Below, in pieces: positions 1 to 8,342 of a stretch of DNA of 64,000 bases (positions are counted from its first letter, which is position 1; the number at the start of each line of letters is the position of its first letter). A program made the translations under genes and the position numbers. Below the pieces are notes generated by a model. The model saw nothing but the letters and a program-made list of their open reading frames with translations. It made no database searches and was not told the origin of the DNA. This DNA is from Streptomyces anulatus (lineage in GTDB: Bacteria; Actinomycetota; Actinomycetes; Streptomycetales; Streptomycetaceae): NCBI RefSeq assembly GCF_014650675.1, contig NZ_BMVK01000006.1, positions 186,001 through 250,000 on the forward strand. The letters are read 5' to 3'.

Positions 1-148
1 GATCGCGCAGCGATCCGTGGCCGCCGCCGTGGCCGCGCCCCCGCCCGGCCGCCTGGGCGGTGGCGGGCAGGCCCAGGGCCGCGGTGCCGAGGACTGCGGC
101 GCCCAGAAGGGTCCGCCGGCCGGGGGTCGTCCGCGCACGCTCCGTCAT
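1..148 (-). CDS. Tat-exported protein, N-terminus only
   Basis: Only the first 49 codons lie inside the window; the gene runs off the left edge. The start is an ATG at 148-146, preceded by GAGGAG five bases upstream. The peptide begins MTERARTTPGRRTLLGAA, giving a twin-arginine motif (GRRTLLG), an Ala/Leu-rich hydrophobic stretch and an ATAQA cleavage site at about residue 33, so the product is probably exported folded by the Tat system. The mature part is not visible beyond a Gly/His/Arg-rich start. From memory, the equivalent place in S. coelicolor carries a glycerophosphodiester phosphodiesterase, but nothing in this fragment proves that. Confidence 0.7.
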   Translation of the reverse strand, partial: MTERARTTPGRRTLLGAAVLGTAALGLPATAQAAGRGRGHGGGHGSLRD

Positions 149-411
149 GAATGCTCCTCGCTTGGTAATGTCCGTGACCGGTCGAGCGAGGCCCGATCGT
201 AGGCTGGGAGATGTACGAGAGGACGGCTCTTCGGCCAACATGGCGGAAACACACGTCAACACTGCGTATCCGCTTCGTGAACCCGATGTGCGATCAGCGC
301 ATACCCGCGAGTATCGTCCTCACCTGCACCGACCATCACCCGTCGGCACCGGCCACCGCCCGTACGACCCATTCCATCGCGGCCGGCCAGGCCACGACAC
401 CGGAGGAACCG

Positions 412-1083
412 TTGTCCCGTCTCACGGTCATCAAGGCAGTGCTCGGACCGATTCTGCGCCTGATGTTCCGCCCACAGGTGGAAGGCGTCGAGAACATTCC
501 CGGGACCGGGCCGGTGATCCTCGCGGGCAACCACCTCACGTTCATCGACTCGATGATCATGCCGATCTGCTGCGACCGGCCGGTGTTCTACATCGGCAAG
601 GACGAGTACGTCACGGGCAAGGGCCTCAAGGGCAAGCTGATGGCCTGGTTCTTCACCGGCTGCGGCATGATCCCGGTGGACCGGGACGGCGGCCGGGGCG
701 GGGTCGCGGCGCTGATGACGGGACGCCGGGTGCTGGAGGAGGGTCAGGCCTTCGCGATCTACCCGGAGGGCACCCGCTCCCCCGACGGCCGGCTCTACCG
801 GGGCCGTACGGGCATCGCGCGGCTGACGCTGATGACGGGCGCGCCGGTGATCCCGTTCGCGATGATCGGGACCGACAAGCTGCAGCCGGGCGGCGCGGGC
901 CTGCCCCGGCCGGGCAAGGTCACGGTGCGCTTCGGTGAGCCGATGGAGTTCTCGCGCTACGAGGGCATGGACCGCGACCGCTATGTGCTGCGGGCGGTGA
1001 CCGACTCGGTGATGGCCGAGGTGATGCGGCTGTCCGGCCAGGAGTACGTGGACATGTACGCGACGAAGGCGAAGGCCGCCTGA
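412..1083 (+). CDS. plsC: 1-acyl-sn-glycerol-3-phosphate acyltransferase (PlsC family)
   Basis: A 223-residue membrane-associated acyltransferase expected to transfer an acyl chain to lysophosphatidic acid in phospholipid synthesis. The family signatures are present: the NHLTFID box (HX4D catalytic dyad) near residue 44 and the YPEGTRS substrate box near residue 120. I chose the TTG at 412 because GGAGGAA sits 4-5 bases upstream and the protein then begins with the usual hydrophobic N-terminus; the frame is open back to 211 but that part is low-complexity and family-unlike. The gene is followed at once by a strong bidirectional terminator. Confidence 0.88.
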   Translation: MSRLTVIKAVLGPILRLMFRPQVEGVENIPGTGPVILAGNHLTFIDSMIMPICCDRPVFYIGKDEYVTGKGLKGKLMAWFFTGCGMIPVDRDGGRGGVAALMTGRRVLEEGQAFAIYPEGTRSPDGRLYRGRTGIARLTLMTGAPVIPFAMIGTDKLQPGGAGLPRPGKVTVRFGEPMEFSRYEGMDRDRYVLRAVTDSVMAEVMRLSGQEYVDMYATKAKAA

Positions 1084-1102
1084 CCCGTACGACGGTTACG
1101 GC

Positions 1103-1139
1103 GAAGGGCCCGCATCCCCTTGGGGGGTGCGGGCCCTTC
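1103..1139. terminator. Bidirectional terminator between plsC and the efflux gene
   Basis: GAAGGGCCCGCA (1103-1114) pairs with TGCGGGCCCTTC (1128-1139), with an additional CCCC/GGGG inner stem. It lies between two convergent genes and suits both. Confidence 0.8.
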
Positions 1140-1157
1140 CTCGTACGGCCGTACGGC

Positions 1158-2702
1158 CTACGGGTGCTCGACGCCGTCCTCCAGCTTCTGGCCGCGCAGC
1201 AGGAACCACGCGGCGACCGCCGCCGCCAGCAGCACCGCCGCACCGACGCCCGCGGCCGACCGCAGCCCGTCGACGAACGCCTCCTGGGCCGCCGAGACCA
1301 GCGGCCCCGCCTGGGCGGCGGGCAGCGCACCGGCGGCCTCGACCGCCCCGCCCAGCGACTCGTGGGCGGCCGACTCGACGTCGGCGGGGATGCCGGACGG
1401 GGTCGGGAAGCCCCGGTAGACGCCGGTGACGATGGAGCCGAGCAGGGCGATGCCGAGGGCCGCGCCCAGTTCGTACGCGGTCTCGGAGACGGCCGACGCG
1501 GAGCCCGCCTGCTCCTTCGGGACGCTGGAGAGGATCACGTCGGCGGTGACGGTGAAGGCGAAGCCCGCGCCGACGCCGACGACCAGCAGCATGGAGCCGA
1601 GCAGCGGATACCCGGTGTTCTGGTCGAGCAGGGTCACACTGCCCAGGGCCAGCCCGACCGCGGCCAGACCGCCCGAGACGACGGAGCGGACCGAGAAGCG
1701 GCGGGCGGCGAACCCGGCCAGCAGACCTGCGGTCACCGCGCCGATCGCGGCGGGCAGTTCGGCCAGCCCGGCCTCCAGCGGCCCGCGGCCCTGCACCAGT
1801 TGCAGGAACTGGGAGAGGAAGAAGACCAGACCCGACAGACCGAGGATGGTCAGCAGGTCGGCGAGGACCGCGCCGGAGAAGCCCCGGTGGTGGAAGAGCC
1901 GCATGTCCAGCAGGGGCGCGGGCAGCCGCAGTTGCCTGCGGACGAACCAGGTGAGCGCACCGGCGCCGGCGACGGCCGCCGCCCCGGCCTCCCAGCTCAC
2001 CCCGTGCGCGGCCGCCTCCTTGATGGCGTACACGACACCGATCATGCCGACCAGGGAGAGCACGACGCTGAGCATGTCCCACGGCCCGGGGGCCGGGTTT
2101 TTGGACTCGGGGATCAGCTTGATGCCGACGACGACGAGGACAGCCATCACGGGCAGGTTGATGAGGAAGACCGAACCCCACCAGAAGTGTTCGAGCAGGA
2201 ATCCGCCGACGACCGGGCCGACGGCCGCGCCCGCCGAGGCCATCGCACCCCAGATGCCGATGGCGAGGCTGCGCTCGCGCGGATCGTGGAACAGGTTGCG
2301 GATCAGGGCCAGGGTGGACGGCATCAGGGTGGCGCCCGCGACACCGAGCAGCGCCCGGGCCACGATCATCATCTCGGGGGTGGTCGCGTACGCGTTGAGC
2401 ACGGAGACCGCGCCGAACGCGACGGCGCCGATCAGCAGCAGCTTCTTGCGGCCGATCCGGTCGCCGAGGCTGCCCATCGAGACGAGCAGGCCGGCGATGA
2501 CGAAGGAGTAGACGTCACCGATCCAGAGGAGCTGGGTGCCGGTCGGTTCGAGGTCCTCGCTGAGGAACGGGGTGGCGAGACCGAGGACGGTCGCGTCCAC
2601 GGCCACCAGCAGCACGGCGAGGACGAGGACGGCGAGCGCGATCCACCGGCCGGGGCGGCGTACGGCGTCCGTGGTGTCCGGGTTCTGGTCGATGCTGATC
2701 AT
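1158..2702 (-). CDS. MFS drug efflux transporter (DHA2/EmrB-QacA type)
   Basis: A 514-residue, multi-helix major facilitator of the 14-helix DHA2 type. The sequence shows the inter-helix motif GDRIGRKK near residue 83, repeated hydrophobic segments along its length, and an early membrane Asp (VDATVLGL) usual in proton-coupled drug exporters. The ATG at 2702-2700 overlaps the TGA of the upstream tetR gene in an ATGA junction, so the two are co-transcribed and translationally coupled. The likely job is export of a toxic compound sensed by the TetR protein; the substrate cannot be read from the sequence. Confidence 0.88.
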   Translation of the reverse strand: MISIDQNPDTTDAVRRPGRWIALAVLVLAVLLVAVDATVLGLATPFLSEDLEPTGTQLLWIGDVYSFVIAGLLVSMGSLGDRIGRKKLLLIGAVAFGAVSVLNAYATTPEMMIVARALLGVAGATLMPSTLALIRNLFHDPRERSLAIGIWGAMASAGAAVGPVVGGFLLEHFWWGSVFLINLPVMAVLVVVGIKLIPESKNPAPGPWDMLSVVLSLVGMIGVVYAIKEAAAHGVSWEAGAAAVAGAGALTWFVRRQLRLPAPLLDMRLFHHRGFSGAVLADLLTILGLSGLVFFLSQFLQLVQGRGPLEAGLAELPAAIGAVTAGLLAGFAARRFSVRSVVSGGLAAVGLALGSVTLLDQNTGYPLLGSMLLVVGVGAGFAFTVTADVILSSVPKEQAGSASAVSETAYELGAALGIALLGSIVTGVYRGFPTPSGIPADVESAAHESLGGAVEAAGALPAAQAGPLVSAAQEAFVDGLRSAAGVGAAVLLAAAVAAWFLLRGQKLEDGVEHP

Positions 2703-3250
2703 TGCTCCACGCTCCGGCGTGCTCCGCCGAGCAGCAGCTCGACGATCATGTGCTGGAAATCCTGTGCGGCGACCCGTCCCGCCTGGACGGCCCAGGCGCC
2801 GGTGCCGATGAGCCCGTAGAGGGCCTCCGTCAGCCAGGCGGGGGTGAGGTCGATGCGGAACTCGCCGCGTTCCTGGCCGCGACGGAAGAAGGCGGAGACG
2901 CGGGCGTCGGCCCGGCTCCAGCCCTCGTTGACCTCGTCGCCCTCGAAGAGCTGGTTCTCGTTGACGAGGAAGGACAGCAGTCCGGCGCTGGGCTCGACGG
3001 CCGCGATGAGGCGGCGCAGCCCCTCCTCGGAGGTGTCCTCGTCGAGCCGGGCGGTGTCGAGGGCCGCCTCGAACTCCTGGATGCCGAGATTCTCCAGCGC
3101 CCTCACCAGGGCGTCGCGCCCGGCGAAGTGGCGGTGGAGGGTGGCCCGGCCGATGCCCGCCGCCCTGGCGACCTCGTCCATGGTGGCGGTCGATTTGCGG
3201 GTCAGCAGGGCGGCGGCGCTGCGCAGCACCTGCTCACGGTCGAGAGTCAT
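2699..3250 (-). CDS. TetR family repressor of the adjacent efflux pump
   Basis: A 183-residue regulator with an N-terminal TetR helix-turn-helix (MDEVARAAGIGRATLHRHFA, residues 24-43) and a helical ligand domain. It starts at the ATG 3250-3248 and its stop overlaps the start of the MFS gene. An 18-bp perfect inverted repeat lies 20 bp upstream of the start, which makes autoregulation of the tetR-efflux operon likely. The ligand is unknown. Confidence 0.88.
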   Translation of the reverse strand: MTLDREQVLRSAAALLTRKSTATMDEVARAAGIGRATLHRHFAGRDALVRALENLGIQEFEAALDTARLDEDTSEEGLRRLIAAVEPSAGLLSFLVNENQLFEGDEVNEGWSRADARVSAFFRRGQERGEFRIDLTPAWLTEALYGLIGTGAWAVQAGRVAAQDFQHMIVELLLGGARRSVEQ

Positions 3251-3269
3251 GAGACAACCATAACCCACC

Positions 3270-3287
3270 TGAGACAGGCTCGTCTCA
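3270..3287. promoter_or_regulatory. Candidate TetR operator
   Basis: TGAGACAGGCTCGTCTCA is a perfect inverted repeat (TGAGAC, six bases, GTCTCA) 20 bp upstream of the tetR start. A further TGAGAC half-site lies at 3250-3255, overlapping the start codon. Position and symmetry suit a TetR dimer site. Confidence 0.7.
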
Positions 3288-3434
3288 CCGCAGGGTGCGC
3301 GTGGTCGCTCGGAGGAGAGAGAGGAGGAAGGCAAGGGGGCGGCCGGGGAGGGAGGGCGGCCGGGGCAGGCACGAGGGGAAACAAAAAAGTGGCCGGAGGT
3401 AAAAGCACTCCTTGCCACTCTCAACTTATAGCGC

Positions 3435-3463
3435 ATGGGGGGCCTTGCGGCAAGGCCCCCCAT
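3435..3463. promoter_or_regulatory. Rifamycin-associated element (RAE)-like inverted repeat
   Basis: Two perfect 13-bp arms, ATGGGGGGCCTTG (3435-3447) and CAAGGCCCCCCAT (3451-3463), separated by CGG. The core GGGGGCCTTGCGGCAAGG closely resembles, from memory, the RAE that controls rifamycin-induced genes in actinomycetes (rifampin phosphotransferase, helR). An AT-rich block AACTTATAG lies just 5' at 3423-3431. It sits 73 bp upstream of the helicase start. A simple hairpin terminator is less likely because no T-run follows and the repeat points into a gene. Confidence 0.7.
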
Positions 3464-3535
3464 ATGCCGCAGAATCGTCCGCCGTAGCCCGGACGGGACG
3501 CCGCCCCCGTACGTACCGCAGATCGGACCGATGCC

Positions 3536-5701
3536 GTGAAACCCCTGACCGCCAGTGCTTTCGACCTTCCCGACCGCCTCTCCTCCAAGGCCGACCCGGC
3601 GCTGATCGCCGATGACGAGGAGCACTTCGCGGCCATCGCCCACTGCCTGGAACAGTCGATCGCCGAGCTGACCGACCGGCTCGCGGCCGAACGCAGGGCG
3701 CCCGGCGGGGCGAGCCGGCAGGCCATGGACCGGGATGTGGAGATCCACCGGCTGACCGGCCGGCTGCGCGCCCTGCGCCGGTTCGGCCTCGACCTGTGCC
3801 TCGGGCACATGGTCGCCGCGGACGGCTCCGGGCCGCTGTACGTGGGGCGGCTCGGGCTGACCGACAGCACGGGCCGACGGCTGCTGCTCGACTGGCGCTC
3901 CCCCGCCGCCGAGCCGTTCTTCGGGGCCACTCACGCCGATCCGATGGGCTTGGCGAGCCGCCGCCGCTACCGCTGGACCGGCGGCCGGATCAGCGACTAC
4001 TGGGACGAGGTGTTCGCCCCGGAGGGCTTCGCCGGGCATGCCGCGCTGGACGACCAGTCGGCGTTCATCGCCAGCCTGGGCGGCAACCGGTCGGCCCGGA
4101 TGCGCGATGTGCTGGGCACCATCCAGGCCGACCAGGACGCCATCATCCGGGCGGGCTCCCGGGGCGCGCTCGTCGTCGACGGCGGCCCCGGCACCGGGAA
4201 GACCGTCGTCGCGCTGCACCGCTCCGCCTACCTCCTCTACTCCGACCCGCGCCTCGGCCACCGCCGCGGCGGCGTGCTGTTCGTCGGGCCGCACGAGCCC
4301 TATCTCGGGTACGTCGCCGATGTCCTGCCGAGCCTCGGGGAGGAGGGCGTGCAGACGTGCACCCTGCGGGACCTGGTCGCCGAGGGAGCGGAGGCGGGCA
4401 CCGAGAACGACCCGGAGGCGGCGCGGCTGAAGGCGTCGGCGGACCTGGTGAAGGCGGTCGAGCCGGCCGTCCGGTTCTATGAGGAGCCGCCCACCGCGGG
4501 CGTACGGGTTCAGACGCACTGGTCCGACATCTGGCTGAGCGCCGCCGACTGGGCCTCGGCGTTCGGGGCGGCTGACCCGGGCACTCCGCACAACGAGGCG
4601 CGCGACCAGGTCTGGGAGGAGCTGCTCACCATCCTCGTGGACAAGCACGACGGCGACGCCCCGGAGGAACAGTTGCGCGCCTCGCTGCGGCGGAACCGGG
4701 AGCTGTTCGCACTTTTCGACCGCGCCTGGCCGCTGGTCGAGGCGGCCGACCTGGTCGGCGACCTCTGGTCCGTACCCGCCTATCTGCGCAAGTGCGCCCC
4801 CTGGCTGACCTCGGAGGAGATCGGGCGGTTGCAGCGCCCGGACGCCCACGCCTGGACGGTGTCCGACCTCCCTCTCCTGGACGCGGCACGGCAGCGGCTC
4901 GGCGACCCGGAGGCGTCCCGGCGCAGGCGCCGCCACGAGGCCGCGGCCGCCGCCGAGCGCGAGCAGATGGACCGGGTCGTCGAGAGCCTGCTCGCCGACG
5001 AGACCCTGGCCGACGCGGACGCGGACGGCGAGGGTGCGCTGGTGATGCTGCGCGGGGCGGATCTCCGGGAGTCCCTGGCCACCGCCGACCGGCCGAGCGG
5101 CGTCGAACCCGACCTGCTGGCCGGGCCGTTCGCGCACATCGTCGTCGACGAGGCGCAGGAACTGACCGACGCCCAGTGGCAGATGCTGATCCAGCGGTGC
5201 CCGTCGCGGAGTTTCACCGTCGTCGGGGACCGCGCGCAGGCCCGGCACGGGTTCACCGAGTCGTGGCGGGAACGGCTGGAGCGGGTCGGGCTGGACCGGA
5301 TCACCCTGGCCTCCCTGACCATCAACTACCGGACGCCGGAGGAGATCATGGCGGAGGCGGAGCCGGTGGTCCGGGCCGTGCTCCCGGACGCCAACGTGCC
5401 GACCTCCGTCCGCAGCAGCGGCATCCCCGTCGCGTACGGCCCCGTCGGGGACCTGGACGCCGTCCTCGCCGACTGGCTCGCCGCGCACGACGACGGGATC
5501 GCCTGCGTCATCGGCGACCCCGCGTTCCGGGCGACGCCCCGCGTGCGGTCGCTGACCCCGGAGCTGTCGAAGGGCCTGGAGTTCGATCTGGTCGTCCTCG
5601 TCGACCCGGAGGGCTTCGGCGTGGGCGTCGAGGGGGCGGTGGACCGCTATGTCGCGATGACGCGGGCGACCCGGGAACTCGTCGTCCTGACGAGCTCCTG
5701 A
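3536..5701 (+). CDS. helR: HelD-like RNA polymerase-associated helicase, probable HelR
   Basis: A 721-residue superfamily 1 helicase-like protein. Visible motifs: Walker A GGPGTGKT (216-223), DEAQ Walker B (538-541), GDRAQ motif III, a NYRTPEE motif, SKGLEFD motif V and AMTRATREL motif VI at the C-terminus. A helical N-terminal arm of about 120 residues precedes the motor, as in HelD proteins that enter RNA polymerase channels. With the RAE-like repeat upstream, the best reading is HelR, which displaces rifamycins from RNA polymerase and so gives tolerance. The GTG at 3536 has only a weak ribosome site. The helicase family is clear; the HelR assignment is inference from context. Confidence 0.78.
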   Translation: MKPLTASAFDLPDRLSSKADPALIADDEEHFAAIAHCLEQSIAELTDRLAAERRAPGGASRQAMDRDVEIHRLTGRLRALRRFGLDLCLGHMVAADGSGPLYVGRLGLTDSTGRRLLLDWRSPAAEPFFGATHADPMGLASRRRYRWTGGRISDYWDEVFAPEGFAGHAALDDQSAFIASLGGNRSARMRDVLGTIQADQDAIIRAGSRGALVVDGGPGTGKTVVALHRSAYLLYSDPRLGHRRGGVLFVGPHEPYLGYVADVLPSLGEEGVQTCTLRDLVAEGAEAGTENDPEAARLKASADLVKAVEPAVRFYEEPPTAGVRVQTHWSDIWLSAADWASAFGAADPGTPHNEARDQVWEELLTILVDKHDGDAPEEQLRASLRRNRELFALFDRAWPLVEAADLVGDLWSVPAYLRKCAPWLTSEEIGRLQRPDAHAWTVSDLPLLDAARQRLGDPEASRRRRRHEAAAAAEREQMDRVVESLLADETLADADADGEGALVMLRGADLRESLATADRPSGVEPDLLAGPFAHIVVDEAQELTDAQWQMLIQRCPSRSFTVVGDRAQARHGFTESWRERLERVGLDRITLASLTINYRTPEEIMAEAEPVVRAVLPDANVPTSVRSSGIPVAYGPVGDLDAVLADWLAAHDDGIACVIGDPAFRATPRVRSLTPELSKGLEFDLVVLVDPEGFGVGVEGAVDRYVAMTRATRELVVLTSS

Positions 5702-5717
5702 GGCCGGCGGGGCGGGC

Positions 5718-6689
5718 TCAGTGCCAGGGCAGGCCGGCGCGGTGCCGCCAGTAGGCCTCCGGCTCCTCGACCAGGGCGTCGAGGCCGGCCCGCTGCTCGT
5801 CGTCCAGGTCGACGACGGCGGCGTGCAGATTGCCGGAGAGCTGGCCCACCGTGGCGGCGCCGGAGAGCACGACGCCCGCCCAGGGCTGGTGCAGGACCAG
5901 CGCGAGGGCGACCGCGTCGCCGCCCACGCCCGCGGCGGCGGCGATCTCCTGGAACACGGCGGGGGCCTCGTCCCCGGCGAGGCGCCCGTTGGCCATGCCC
6001 TCCTTGACGATCACGGTGAGCCCGGCGTCGTGGGCCTCGGCGAGCGCGGGCGCGGCCGAGGTCTCCAGGGCGTTGTAGGTGGCCTGGACCGTACGGAAGA
6101 GGGGTTCACCGTCGACCGTGACGGCCAGGGCGGCCCGGATCGCGTCCGCCTGGGCGGGCCCGCTGGTGGAGAGGCCGACGGTGACGCCGTCGGCGGCCAG
6201 GGCGGCGAGGCGGCCGAGCAGTTCCTTGTCGGTGAGCGCCGGGCTGTCCGGGGTGACCGAGTGGACCTGGTAGAGGCTGAGCCGGTCGCCGAGGAGGTCC
6301 CGGGTCTCGGCGTACTGGCGCTCGAAGGTGGCGAGGCTGTGGTCCTTGACCTCGTGCTCCTCGGCCTCGACGCCCCAGTCCGCGGTGTAGGTGTACCCCC
6401 ACTTGCTGCCGACGACGAGGTCGGTGAACGAGGGCCGGGCGTCCAGCCACTCCCCCAGGAACTCCTCGGCGCGGCCGTAGGAGCGGGCGGTGTCGACGTA
6501 CCGGACGCCCTGGGCGTAGGCGGCGTCCAGCAGTTCGTGGGTGCGGGCGCGCAGGGCGTCGGGGTCGCGGTCGGCGGGCAGGTCCCGGTCTCGGTGGAGA
6601 TTGATGTAGCCGGGCCTCCCGACGGCGGCAAGGCCCAGCCCGATGTGGGCGGTCGGGGTCGTCGCGGCGGCCAGGGCGGCGAAGGGCAT
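5718..6689 (-). CDS. Aldo/keto reductase
   Basis: A 323-residue NADPH-dependent oxidoreductase of the aldo/keto reductase fold. The catalytic tetrad is visible: Asp in YVDTARSYG, Tyr in the same segment, Lys in VGSKWG and His in YQVHS. The ATG at 6689 has GAGGAG six bases upstream. It converges on helR with a 16-bp gap. The substrate is unknown, and nothing links it to the arginine genes downstream. Confidence 0.87.
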   Translation of the reverse strand: MPFAALAAATTPTAHIGLGLAAVGRPGYINLHRDRDLPADRDPDALRARTHELLDAAYAQGVRYVDTARSYGRAEEFLGEWLDARPSFTDLVVGSKWGYTYTADWGVEAEEHEVKDHSLATFERQYAETRDLLGDRLSLYQVHSVTPDSPALTDKELLGRLAALAADGVTVGLSTSGPAQADAIRAALAVTVDGEPLFRTVQATYNALETSAAPALAEAHDAGLTVIVKEGMANGRLAGDEAPAVFQEIAAAAGVGGDAVALALVLHQPWAGVVLSGAATVGQLSGNLHAAVVDLDDEQRAGLDALVEEPEAYWRHRAGLPWH

Positions 6690-6798
6690 CGCGGGCTCCT
6701 CGGGGTCGGGTTTCGGTTACTCCTACCCCGGTGAGCGCGGCCCGCGACACCCTTCGCCCATCTGGTGCGACACGGCTCCCGCGCGCACCTGAACGGCG

Positions 6799-8229
6799 TT
6801 ACCGCCGGCGGGCGGTCACCCAGGCGTGCTGGGCGGTCAGGTCTTCCTTGACCTCGGCGAGCTGTACGGCGACGGCGGAGGGGGCCGTTCCGCCCCGGCC
6901 GTCGCGGGAGGCGAGGGCGCCCCGCACATGGAGCACCGTGCGGACCTCGGGGGTGAGGTGCTCGGAGATCCCGGCGAACTGCTCGTCGGTGAGCTGGTCG
7001 AGCTCGATGCCGTGCCGCTCGCACTCCTTGACGCAGGCGCCGGCCACCTCGTGCGCGACCCGGAAGGGGACGCCCTGCTTGACCAGCCATTCCGCGATGT
7101 CGGTGGCGAGCGAGAAGCCCGCCGGGGCCAGCTCCTCCATGCGCTCGCGGTTGACGGTGAGGGTGGCCATCATCCCGGTGAAGGCGGGGAGCAGGACCTC
7201 CAGCTGGTCGCAGGAGTCGAAGACGGGCTCCTTGTCCTCCTGGAGGTCCCGGTTGTACGCGAGCGGGAGCGCCTTGAGCGTGGCGAGCAGACCGGTCAGA
7301 TTGCCGATGAGGCGGCCGGACTTGCCCCGGGCCAGCTCCGCGATGTCCGGGTTCTTCTTCTGCGGCATGATCGAGGAGCCGGTGGAGAAGGCGTCGTGCA
7401 GGGTGACGAAGGAGAACTCCTTCGTGTTCCAGATGATGACCTCCTCGGCGATCCGGGAGAGGTTGACGCCGATCATCGCGGTGATGAAGGCGAACTCCGC
7501 GACGAAGTCCCGCGAGGCGGTGCCGTCGATGGAGTTGGCGACCGAGCCGTGCTCGAACCCGAGGTCGGCGGCGACCGCCTCCGGGTCGAGCCCGAGCGAG
7601 GATCCGGCGAGCGCCCCGGAGCCGTACGGGGAGACGGCCGTGCGCTCGTCCCACTGGCGCAGCCGCTCGGCGTCCCGGGAGAGGGACTGGACGTGGGCGA
7701 GCACGTGGTGGGCGAAGAGGACGGGCTGGGCGTGCTGGAGGTGGGTGCGGCCGGGCATCGCCACGTCCGGGTGCGCCTCGGCGAGGCCGACCAGTGCGCC
7801 CTGGAGGTCGGCGATCAGGCCGCCGATGGTCCGGGCGTGGTCGCGCAGGTACATCCGGAAGAGCGTGGCGATCTGGTCGTTCCGCGACCGCCCGGCCCGC
7901 AGCTTGCCGCCGAGGTCGGCGCCGAGGCGCTCCAGCAGGCCGCGCTCCAGTGCGGTGTGGACGTCCTCGTCGGCGATGGTCCCGGTGAAGGAGCCGTCCG
8001 CGACGTCGGCTTCGAGCTGGTCGAGCCCGGCGAGCATCCGGGTCAGCTCGTCCTCGCTGAGCAGGCCCGCCTTGTTGAGGACGCGTGCGTGGGCCCGGGA
8101 GCCGGCGATGTCGTACGGCGCGAGCCGCCAGTCGAAGTGGACGGACGCGGACAGCTTGGCCAGCGCCTCGGCCGGTCCGTCGGCGAAACGCGCGCCCCAG
8201 AGCCGGACGTCACCGTTGTTGCTGCTCAC
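6799..8229 (-). CDS. argH: Argininosuccinate lyase
   Basis: A 476-residue enzyme that splits argininosuccinate into arginine and fumarate, the last step of arginine synthesis. The fumarase/aspartase superfamily signature GSSIMPQKKNPD is intact, as are the SRNDQ and TSRDF-like (TASRDFV) substrate segments. Translation starts at the GTG 8229-8227, five bases after GAGGAGC. It lies downstream of argG on the same strand, 113 bp apart, with a hairpin between them, so argH may be read partly from its own promoter. Confidence 0.96.
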   Translation of the reverse strand: MSSNNGDVRLWGARFADGPAEALAKLSASVHFDWRLAPYDIAGSRAHARVLNKAGLLSEDELTRMLAGLDQLEADVADGSFTGTIADEDVHTALERGLLERLGADLGGKLRAGRSRNDQIATLFRMYLRDHARTIGGLIADLQGALVGLAEAHPDVAMPGRTHLQHAQPVLFAHHVLAHVQSLSRDAERLRQWDERTAVSPYGSGALAGSSLGLDPEAVAADLGFEHGSVANSIDGTASRDFVAEFAFITAMIGVNLSRIAEEVIIWNTKEFSFVTLHDAFSTGSSIMPQKKNPDIAELARGKSGRLIGNLTGLLATLKALPLAYNRDLQEDKEPVFDSCDQLEVLLPAFTGMMATLTVNRERMEELAPAGFSLATDIAEWLVKQGVPFRVAHEVAGACVKECERHGIELDQLTDEQFAGISEHLTPEVRTVLHVRGALASRDGRGGTAPSAVAVQLAEVKEDLTAQHAWVTARRR

Positions 8230-8290
8230 TGCGTGCTCCTCAAAAAAGCAAAGGCAAAGGCCCAGGCGTAGGCCAAGGTGCGGATATGCG

Positions 8291-8325
8291 GCCGCCTCCC
8301 TGCCGCGTGACGACGGGGAGGCGGC
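8291..8325 (-). terminator. Hairpin between argG and argH
   Basis: GCCGCCTCCC (8291-8300) pairs with GGGAGGCGGC (8316-8325) across a 15-base loop. It lies 18 bp past the argG stop, so it may end or attenuate argG transcription before argH. Confidence 0.6.
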
Positions 8326-8342
8326 TGTTCAACGAAGGAGGG

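Noticed and set aside
1164..2819. Long plus-strand frame opposite the MFS gene
   Set aside because: Composition is typical of an antisense shadow (Gly/Asp/Arg/Gln-rich) with no domain; the minus-strand transporter explains the region.
3435..3463. RAE-like repeat as a plain terminator of an upstream gene
   Set aside because: The upstream gene (tetR) is transcribed away from it, no T-run follows, and it points into helR; a regulatory element fits better.
2699..5488. A 929-codon open frame on the minus strand across helR
   Set aside because: Only its last 183 codons (TetR) are real. The rest is antisense to helR, rich in Arg/Pro/Gly, and arises from high third-position GC.
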